A stretch of 64,000 nt of DNA, from NCBI RefSeq assembly GCF_026914185.1, contig NC_070560.1:7679501-7743500 (forward strand), in the 5' to 3' direction. This document shows, piece by piece, positions 57,384 to 64,000 of the stretch; the stretch's first letter is position 1; every line of letters starts with the position of its first letter. Position numbers and translations under genes: made by a program. The DNA is from Puccinia triticina (taxonomy: Eukaryota > Basidiomycota > Pucciniomycetes > Pucciniales > Pucciniaceae). Under the pieces are notes generated by a model, which saw only the letters and a program-made list of their open reading frames with translations, searched no databases and had not been told where the DNA came from.

Positions 57384-57547
57384 CATGGTATTCAAAATTG
57401 CATAAGATTTTTTCTTACATACAATCATAAACTGCAATTTTGGCTGGGAGATGTCACTTTAAGTTTTATGCACGCTGACATCTCCCAGCCAAAATGGGCT
57501 TTATGATTTTATGTAAACAGTGGCATATGCGATTTTGAATACTATAA
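57384..57547. mobile_element. Foldback MITE
   Basis: Left ATGGTATTCAAAATTGCATA; the right end is the complement of ATAGTATTCAAAATCGCATA. A second inverted pair, TTTTGGCTGGGAGATGTCA with TGACATCTCCCAGCCAAAA, sits inside. About 164 bp. Confidence 0.5.
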
Positions 57548-58350
57548 TATATGTACGTAGACGAGCAAGTCCCGGAGCTTTTAATTAGTACCAAGGGAAG
57601 AAGAGGAAGGATGGATGGGTGGCTTGTGGGCTGATTTGGCGCCCCTTTGTTTGATCGGCGCGGGTGTATCGATCTGGATGGGACAGATACAGTGGGGGAT
57701 CGATGGGAGGAAGAAGCCGGCTTATGTATTTGTTCGGTCGGGTGCTCTTTTCGAAAGTTCTTCATCATGAAGTTCTCCAGTGACTCCGTCAAGGAGCTGG
57801 GCGATCAGCTCGTGGGAGATCAGGTCTCTTGGCAACGGAGTATGCATGATGTTGTTCAGCGGCTGTTTGTGGTGTCTGAGCGACAGAGTGGTCGCCATAC
57901 GGATGTTGATGGAGTGGATGGAGCACCGAGAATATATATGAGCACGGCGTCTTACATAGGGTGATCACCAGGCAACGGTTCACATACTTTTGATGGGGAT
58001 GGGGTGGATTGGCAGGTGTTTGGAGTAATATGTATGTAAATATGCCAAGCCAGTGGATGGTTCGGGTGATCAGTTGACGAGACTCCAGCGGCTGCCGAGG
58101 TGGGCTGGTCATGGTGGCCGCGGCCATCAGCTGCTTGATGCTTATCGGGAGGTTTCACTAGGGCGGCTGAAACTGTGCAGATTGCCAAGCGCAAGTGGTG
58201 ATCGTGCCAAGCGGAGTTTCCTTCCCTGGCCTGACAACCGAGGACAACTTAAATATGTACATATGTATAACATAGTCCACACTTAAAATAATAAAAGCAC
58301 TACTCACTCCACTCCACACTCCCCCTCACTCCCCCTCACTCACTCACACG
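57548..58350. other. Upstream region of the kinase gene
   Basis: Overlapping short frames on both strands (57466-58194), none recognised. CACTCC/CTCACTC-rich leader immediately before the ATG at 58351 (58305-58350) is likely 5' UTR. Confidence 0.3.
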
Positions 58351-60786
58351 ATGATCAACCTGCTCAGCCGCCCAGCACTGAACGACCCCCACTACCTGCC
58401 CTCGCCCTCCAGAGCAGCAGTCACCCGCCCAACCAACTACAGCAAACCCATCAAAACCCAACACAACACCACCACCACCACCACCACCACCACCACCACC
58501 GACGAACAACAACAACAACAGCAGCATCAAAACCAACTCAACTCCCTCCACCACCAGCTCTTCTTCAGCCAGCCATCACCCGCCATGCCCCACTTCTCCA
58601 GCAGCCCAACACCCTCCGAAGCCCCCTCCGAACCCAGCACATCCACCCACCACCCAAGCATCCTCCACTCCAGATCAACCCCCCATCTGCCCTGCCTCGC
58701 CCACGACAGCCCCCCGTTCCCCCTGCCCACCCCTCACACCAAACTCAGCGCAGCCAACAAGGCCCAGCAGCCACTCCCTGCCCTCCAAACACCCCCACAA
58801 TTCATCTTCGAAAACCCCTCCCTGATCCGCGCACGCAACCAGTCCGCCACCCGCCGCCCCTCAGACGCCCGCCTCACCCCCGAAGCACTCGCCAGCCTCG
58901 ACAACAAGGCCCTCTCCACCCCGCACCACTCCCAGAACAACAACACCCCGCTCAGCGAGCTCCGCAGATTCCTCAACAACACCTTCCTCAGCCCCCCCGC
59001 CTCCCTCAGGAACCAGGCCAGCTCCTACCCCGGCGGGCTGGCCACCTCCCCCCCACAGGCCACCCTCTCCGCCCGCCCGAGCGGCTTCTTCGCCGGGAGA
59101 GCCTCCTTCTCCAAGAAGCACAGCCTCTCCCCCTCTGCCCCCGCCCCCCTCGACATCCCCGCCCTGCCCACCAGACCCTCAAACTCCAGCCTCAACACCC
59201 CCCAGCCCGAGCTCCTCTCCTCCTCCTCCTCTGCACCACCACCACCACCACCACCACCACCACAGCAAAACAGTCTGCACAAGAAGTATGGCAAGTTCGG
59301 AAAGGTCCTGGGCTCTGGCGCCGGCGGAACGGTCCGGCTGATCGGCGGCAACAGCTCCGAGTCCGGCGGGATCAACTTCAAGCTCAAGTCGTCCGCCGCC
59401 AACAATAGCAACAAACACGAACAGGTCTACGCCGTCAAACAGTTTCGGGCTCGTAAGAAGGAAGAAGGCGAAAAGGAGTATCTCAAAAAAGTCACTGCCG
59501 AGTTTTGTATCGGAAGCGCATTACAGTCAGTCTTCTCTCTCTCCTCATCCATCCACACCAGAAACACTGACCATCCCCAACTCACTCGCCACAGCCATCC
59601 CAACATCATCCGCTCCGTCGAGATCATCTCCGAGCGAGGGAACTACTACCAAGTCATGGAGTATGCAGAGTACGACCTCTTCTCGATCGTCATGACCGGC
59701 AAGATGAGCCGGAAAGAAACCTACTGCGTCTTCAAGCAGATCGTCTCCGGGGTCCACTACCTCCACTCCATCGGGATCGCCCACCGGGACCTGAAGCTGG
59801 ACAACTGCGTGATGTCGCGCGAGCGGCGGGTGAAGATCATCGACTTCGGCGCCGCCACGATCTTCAAGTACCCCGGTGCGAACAAGCCCGTCCGGCTGCG
59901 CCGCCCCGAGCTGTACTCCTCCTCTTCCTCCTCCAGCGAAGAAGAAGAAGAAGAGGAAGAGGAAGAAGAAGAAGAAGAAGAAGTGATGAAGACGACCGAC
60001 GTGGTCGGCAGCGACCCCTACCTCGCCCCGGAGATCCTGATCCGGGACAGCCAGGGCAACCGGGCCTGCGACCCGCGGCTGGTCGACGTCTGGAGCGTCG
60101 GGATCATGTTTGTGTGCATGATCCTGCGCCGGTTCCCGTGGCGGATTGCGGACTCGCGGGCGGACCTCTGTTTCCGGGAGTTTGTGCGCAAGACGCATCC
60201 GCTGAAGATCGCCAGCCCGCTGGTGGCGCCGCCGCACGGCGGGCCGAAGCCGGCGCCGAAGGGCTCCTCCGACGGCTCCTCGTCCGCCTCCTTCACCACC
60301 ACCACCACCACCACCTCGTCGTCGTCCTTGTCATCATCGGCGGGCCTCAGCATACAAGAAGCGTCGTCGTCGGAAGCGGCGGCCCGGGAGAGGCGGCCCA
60401 GTCGACGGCTGGCCGGTGGGCCGGCCCCGCTGGCCTGGGACCCCGTCGAGCTGGAGCGGGAGGACGCAGAGCTGTCGGAGCAGGACACGCTGTTCAGACT
60501 GCTGCCCAAGGAGTCCCGGCTGACGCTCTCGCGCATGCTGCGCGTCTCCGTCGCCCAGCGCATCCGCTTCGACCAGCTCCTCTTCCACGACCCGCGCGCC
60601 CTGCCCCTCCACCACCCCCGCCCCCGCGACCTCCGCGTCCGCCAGTTCAACCACTCTGCCCTCGGCTGGCTCAACTCCATCCACACCTGCGTCGACCCCA
60701 CTCCCTCCGACCAGCAGCACCAAGCCAGCCCCGGCTGCGACCACGACCACGTGCTCGTCAGCAGCATCAACTCCAAGTCCTCATGA
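58351..60786 (+). CDS. Serine/threonine kinase, HAL/NPR-like fungal family
   Basis: 788 residues after removal of a 69-bp intron (59526-59594, GTCAGT...CACAG). The intron is a multiple of three with no stop, so the unspliced frame is also open, but splicing restores GSALHHPNIIRSVEII, the normal kinase sequence. The first 310 residues are low complexity: a Thr run (ACC codons), Gln run, and Ser/Pro-rich text. The kinase domain starts near 311: Gly loop GSGAGGTV, Lys363 in YAVKQF, HRDLKLDN with Asp457, DFG with Asp475, then a Glu run, then VGSDPYLAPEIL. Another Ser/Thr insert separates the last lobes. This family tunes plasma-membrane transporters and ion tolerance in yeasts (Hal4/Hal5, Npr1); that role here is inference. 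Confidence 0.85.
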   Translation: MINLLSRPALNDPHYLPSPSRAAVTRPTNYSKPIKTQHNTTTTTTTTTTTDEQQQQQQHQNQLNSLHHQLFFSQPSPAMPHFSSSPTPSEAPSEPSTSTHHPSILHSRSTPHLPCLAHDSPPFPLPTPHTKLSAANKAQQPLPALQTPPQFIFENPSLIRARNQSATRRPSDARLTPEALASLDNKALSTPHHSQNNNTPLSELRRFLNNTFLSPPASLRNQASSYPGGLATSPPQATLSARPSGFFAGRASFSKKHSLSPSAPAPLDIPALPTRPSNSSLNTPQPELLSSSSSAPPPPPPPPPQQNSLHKKYGKFGKVLGSGAGGTVRLIGGNSSESGGINFKLKSSAANNSNKHEQVYAVKQFRARKKEEGEKEYLKKVTAEFCIGSALQSVFSLSSSIHTRNTDHPQLTRHSHPNIIRSVEIISERGNYYQVMEYAEYDLFSIVMTGKMSRKETYCVFKQIVSGVHYLHSIGIAHRDLKLDNCVMSRERRVKIIDFGAATIFKYPGANKPVRLRRPELYSSSSSSSEEEEEEEEEEEEEEEVMKTTDVVGSDPYLAPEILIRDSQGNRACDPRLVDVWSVGIMFVCMILRRFPWRIADSRADLCFREFVRKTHPLKIASPLVAPPHGGPKPAPKGSSDGSSSASFTTTTTTTSSSSLSSSAGLSIQEASSSEAAARERRPSRRLAGGPAPLAWDPVELEREDAELSEQDTLFRLLPKESRLTLSRMLRVSVAQRIRFDQLLFHDPRALPLHHPRPRDLRVRQFNHSALGWLNSIHTCVDPTPSDQQHQASPGCDHDHVLVSSINSKSS

Positions 60787-61229
60787 CCATCTCTTCTCCA
60801 ACCTTCGTTGTGTCTTCGTTTCTCAGCACTTGTTTCCGTAGGCTATTTATGACACTCTCATCGTCGACCGCTCCTGCCCCCATATCCCATCCGGGCCCCT
60901 CAAAAGTACCATCCACCCTCTGTGCAAGGACCCTCCCGCCTAATATACATATATATAACCACCCCCACCCCCAACACCACAAAACATCCTTTCTTGCCCC
61001 TGTACTCTCCGCCCCTCTGCCCGTCCGCACACATATATCGTAATCGGCCCGTTCGTTGTCCTTAATCGTCTTTTGTTCCTCCCTTCGGCCCCGTCCATCT
61101 TCTTTTTTTCCCTTTTTTTGTACCTATGTGTTGTTGTTGTTGATGATGTTTTTGTTGTTGTTGTTGTTGTTTGCACGGCTGGCGACAGCTTTTGGTGGTA
61201 AGAAATCGCGAAGTGTTGAGACATCTAAC
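60787..61229. other. 3' flank of the kinase gene
   Basis: T/C-rich with a TTG/TTGTTG microsatellite (61125-61172). No gene. Confidence 0.35.
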
Positions 61230-61311
61230 TTAACACAAGCCCCCCCTGGCGGGAGGCTCGCTGTGGCTGGCGGCAAAGCCGCCCCTCCCGCAGGGAGGGA
61301 CTTGCGCATTA
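61230..61311. mobile_element. Short TIR element (CAAGTCCCTC family), copy 2
   Basis: TAACACAAGCCCCCCCTGGC at the left pairs with CAGGGAGGGACTTGCGCATTA at the right; the centre has GGCTCG/GGCGGCAAAGCCGCC palindromes. Confidence 0.45.
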
Positions 61312-62002
61312 TCCCAAATTATGCGCGGGAGCAGAAAGTTCATTTGGCTGAGAGGTTTTCAAATTTTTTATAGTTCCTCCCCCAGCCTCTCCACCAATGT
61401 GCGAACTTAACGCAGTCCCTGACCTGCGCAGGAGGGACTTGCACGCAAGCGGTGAATGGTGGCACAGGAGGAACTTGATTTTTTGCCGAATTCCCGAAAT
61501 GTTCAGTAATCTGCCAGTCCCTCCCTCAACTCAGCAAATTCTTTCCCTTTTTTTGACCAAATGAAAGATCTCCATGTTGCGGAGAGGACCACATTTTCAA
61601 AAAAATTGTTATCCGATTTCTTCAACCTGTAATCGGAGCAGTAAGTCATCCAGCTCCCTTCTTAGGTGGAGGGTTGAGTAAATCTAGAAAGTGCCCTCGG
61701 ATAGGCTTGAATCCTTTTTGGACCTTCAAGCACCAGGAAAAAACAATGTTCCCTTGGCAGCAAGTGACATTTGAACAGCTCTGGCCATCTATCCAGCATC
61801 TATCCACAGCTGGTACATCATAGCACAAATGCAATAACAAAGTATACATTTGTTTGCCTTGCACAGCCAGCAGCAGCTAGTGTAGCTCATTCTGCCATGT
61901 GCACACACAGCTTGTGATGTGCATCTGCTCAGGACTAATCTGCTCAAGCAACAGGTACTTGAGTTGTTCAACACCCCTCTCTCTACATTGGCACTGGGAC
62001 AA
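61312..62002. other. Gene-free stretch
   Basis: Holds another AGGAGGGACTTGCACGC half-end near 61430; otherwise no feature seen. Confidence 0.3.
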
Positions 62003-63296
62003 GGGTGTTGATAAATGCATGCCCATCCCTGTGGTGCATGCCCATGCCCACACCCTTTGAAAAGGGCGTGTGGGGCCGCACACCCTTCAAAAAGGGCGTG
62101 TAGGGCCACACGCCCTGTATTTGCGGAGGGCGTGCACATCCCAGTATGGGGGTGCAAGGCATGCCCCTGTATGGGCGTGCAAGGGCGTACACGCCCCTAC
62201 ATGGGCATGCAAGGGCGTACACGCCCCTACATGGGCATGCAAGGGCGTACACGCCCCTACATGGGCATGCAAGGGCGTACACGCCCCTACATGGGCATGC
62301 AAGGGCGTGCAGGAGGCTTGCCAAGAGAGATACCTCTCGGCGAGCAGGCATCAGGTGTACGTATACCTGCTCGCCGAGGGGCTTGCCTCTCGGCGAGCAG
62401 GTATACATACACCTGCCCGCCGCGTCTGCTCACCGAGAGCCCCTTGGCGGGAGCCTCTCGGCAAGCAGGCACACATGCACCTGCCCGCCGAGCAAGTATA
62501 CCTGCCCGCCGAGCCTGCTCACCGAGAGCCCCTTGGCGGGCAGGTGCAAGTATAACTGCTCGCCACGTACACCTGCTCGCCAAGGGGCTCTCGGCGAGCA
62601 GGGATGTGAATGCCTGCTCGCCGAGAGCCCCCTCGGCGAGCAGGGATGTGAATGCCTGCTCGCCGAGAGCCCCCTCGGCGAGCAGGGATGTGAATGCCTG
62701 CTCGCCGAGAGCCCCCTCGGCGAGCAGGGATGTGAATGCCTGCTCGCCGAGAGCCCCCTCGGCGAGCAGGGATGTGAATGCCTGCTCGCCGAGAGCCCCC
62801 TCGGCGAGCAGGGATGTGAATGCCTGCTCGCCGAGAGCCCCCTCGGCGAGCAGGGATGTGTATGCCTGCTCGCCGAAGGGCTCTCGGCGAGCAGGGATGT
62901 GTATGCCTGCTCGCCGAGAGCCCCCTCGGCGAGCAGGGATGTGAATGCCTGCTCGCCGAGAGCCCCCTCGGCGAGCAGGGATGTGTATGCCTGCTCGCCG
63001 AAGGGCTCTCGGCGAGCAGGGATGTGTATGCCTGCTCGCCGAAGGGCTCTCGGCGAGCAGGGATGTGTATGCCTGCTCGCCGAAGGGCTCTTGGCGAGCA
63101 GGGATGTGTACGCCTGCTCGCCGAGAGGTATCCCTCTGGGCAAGCAGGCAAGGTGCACGCCCATACAGGGGCGTGCACGCCCTTTGACTTGCACGACATT
63201 GGCAAATACAGGGCATGCGGCCCCGCACACCCTTTTCAAAGGGCGTGGGCGTGGGCGTGCCCCCAAGGGACGGGCATGCGTTGATCAACGCCTGTT
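62003..63296. mobile_element. TIR-bounded cruciform array element
   Basis: Ends are long imperfect inverted repeats: left TTGATAAATGCATGCCC and CACCCTTTGAAAAGGGCGTG; right, complemented, TTGATCAACGCATGCCC and CGCCCTTTGAAAAGGGTGTG. Inside are five units of a 30-bp repeat (CTACATGGGCATGC, GGGCGTACACGCC; 62160-62310), a variable zone (62330-62575), then about 13 units of a 42-bp repeat (62576-63125), each a perfect 12-bp stem CTGCTCGCCGAG / CTCGGCGAGCAG. Both periods are multiples of three, so long frames (up to 394 codons) open on both strands. They are artefacts. Target duplication not resolved. Confidence 0.7.
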
Positions 63297-63730
63297 TTGC
63301 AGATCAGGGGAAGTATTTACATACATATAATGTGTTTAACAGCACAAACTTCCCTGCCTTTGCTGTATGTACATCTATATAGCAAGACGCAGGTCTAGGC
63401 AGGCTTGTTGAACTTGCACCCAACAGTCATAGGCTCATAGCTCAGTGGCTCAAACTGTGCCAGAATGAACAATGCTGGGTGGCACTGGGGATCCTTGAGC
63501 TGGGCCGGTGAGCACTGAGCCATGAGGATATGTATGTACATAAACCACTAAAACACACTGAGCACCAAGGACACAGGTGGCACAGGATCAGAGCTACTTT
63601 GGAGCTGCAACCAAAGCTGTCAAATGTCACTTGTCTCCAAGGGACTATTGTTTTTTCCTGGTGAAGGTTAGACAGATTGGTGACACATCATGTTCAGTTT
63701 TCTTAGCTAATCTTGCTTTGTACGTTGACC
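63297..63730. other. Gene-free stretch
   Basis: No supported feature. Confidence 0.3.
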
Positions 63731-64000
63731 TCATTCAACTGTCAGTGATCGTGTGAGTTTATAGTCTCTCCGGTTTCCAGTGCATTCCTTGATCATTTTT
63801 GCCTTTGAAGCACCCGGACAAGTCAGAATGTAGGGCTGAAGGAAGGGGGAAAGGATAGGAATGAAGCCATGCTTCTTAGGCATCATTTGATCCAACACAC
63901 CATGCAGGAAACCTTTGAGGTGGGGGTTTAGAACTGATTCAAAAATAAAGACCTGCCATTGAGGCAGATTTTCTGGTCCTGCCACCCCAGCTTTCACCGC
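63731..64000 (-). CDS. Unrecognised protein C-terminus, continues past window edge
   Basis: Minus-strand frame open from the right edge to a stop at 63731: VKAGVAGPENLPQWQVFIFE, then SVLNPHLKGFLHGVLDQMMP. Composition looks protein-like (mixed hydrophobic and aromatic residues, no low complexity), but there is no family match I can name. It could be the last exon of a gene or of a transposon protein. Confidence 0.3.
   Translation of the reverse strand, partial: AVKAGVAGPENLPQWQVFIFESVLNPHLKGFLHGVLDQMMPKKHGFIPILSPFLQPYILTCPGASKAKMIKECTGNRRDYKLTRSLTVE

Noticed and set aside
59545..60776. Minus-strand frames of 230-252 codons opposite the kinase
   Set aside because: Antisense shadows of GC-rich coding sequence; poly-F and poly-L runs mirror the Glu run.
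60114..61043. 309-codon frame overlapping the kinase 3' end
   Set aside because: Shadow of the GC-rich kinase exon; composition is Arg/Pro/His-rich and no domain is present.
62146..63330. Long open frames (228-394 codons) on both strands across the 62-63 kb array
   Set aside because: They exist because the 30- and 42-bp repeats are multiples of three and lack stops; several frames on both strands are open at once and no protein family fits.

Overview
The window is eukaryotic and looks like a repeat-rich basidiomycete nuclear genome, most probably a rust fungus (Pucciniales). This rests on several things: protein genes broken by many short introns (about 65-110 bp), a secreted copper-radical glyoxal oxidase, a fungal HAL/NPR-type kinase, and small islands of genes in a sea of nested transposons. 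The species cannot be fixed from sequence alone.

Genes. Five gene models are supported: an unrecognised two-exon gene (35856-37302, minus), the PP2A scaffold A subunit (43153-45769, plus, nine exons), a Fap7/AK6-like adenylate kinase (46837-47510, minus, with an apparent +1 frameshift), glyoxal oxidase (47994-50164, minus, six exons, one GC-AG intron) and a serine/threonine kinase (58351-60786, plus, one in-frame intron). Weaker candidates lie at 10727-11362, 50590-51070 and at the right edge (63731-64000). The genes are housekeeping or secreted functions with no shared pathway visible; 43-51 kb is the only compact gene cluster.

Repeats. 1-1902 is the end of a satellite-bearing CACTA-like element. 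1.9-15.5 kb is a graveyard of copia-type gag fragments, LTR-like sequence, hairpin arrays and tRNA-like units. 15768-31640 is a Ty3-type chromovirus with 202-bp LTRs and a CAGGC target duplication. It is split by a 10.9-kb CACTA-like foldback element (16882-27762) made almost wholly of about 173-bp satellite monomers in two opposed arms, and that element is itself interrupted by a hAT fragment (26213-27232). 31.8-35.6 kb holds tandem hairpin arrays, a TIR element with an 8-bp target duplication, and a solo LTR. 37-43 kb and 51-58 kb carry small foldback and TIR elements. 62.0-63.3 kb is another TIR-bounded cruciform array.

Two recurring designs are not explained by standard classes. (1) At least three elements have terminal inverted repeats (two with about 8-bp target duplications) enclosing tandem arrays of short perfect hairpins. 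(2) Seven loci have a 30-50 nt, often hairpin-forming module present twice, with a GTAAG-like donor at the end of copy one, a pyrimidine-rich spacer, and an AG just before or at the end of copy two.
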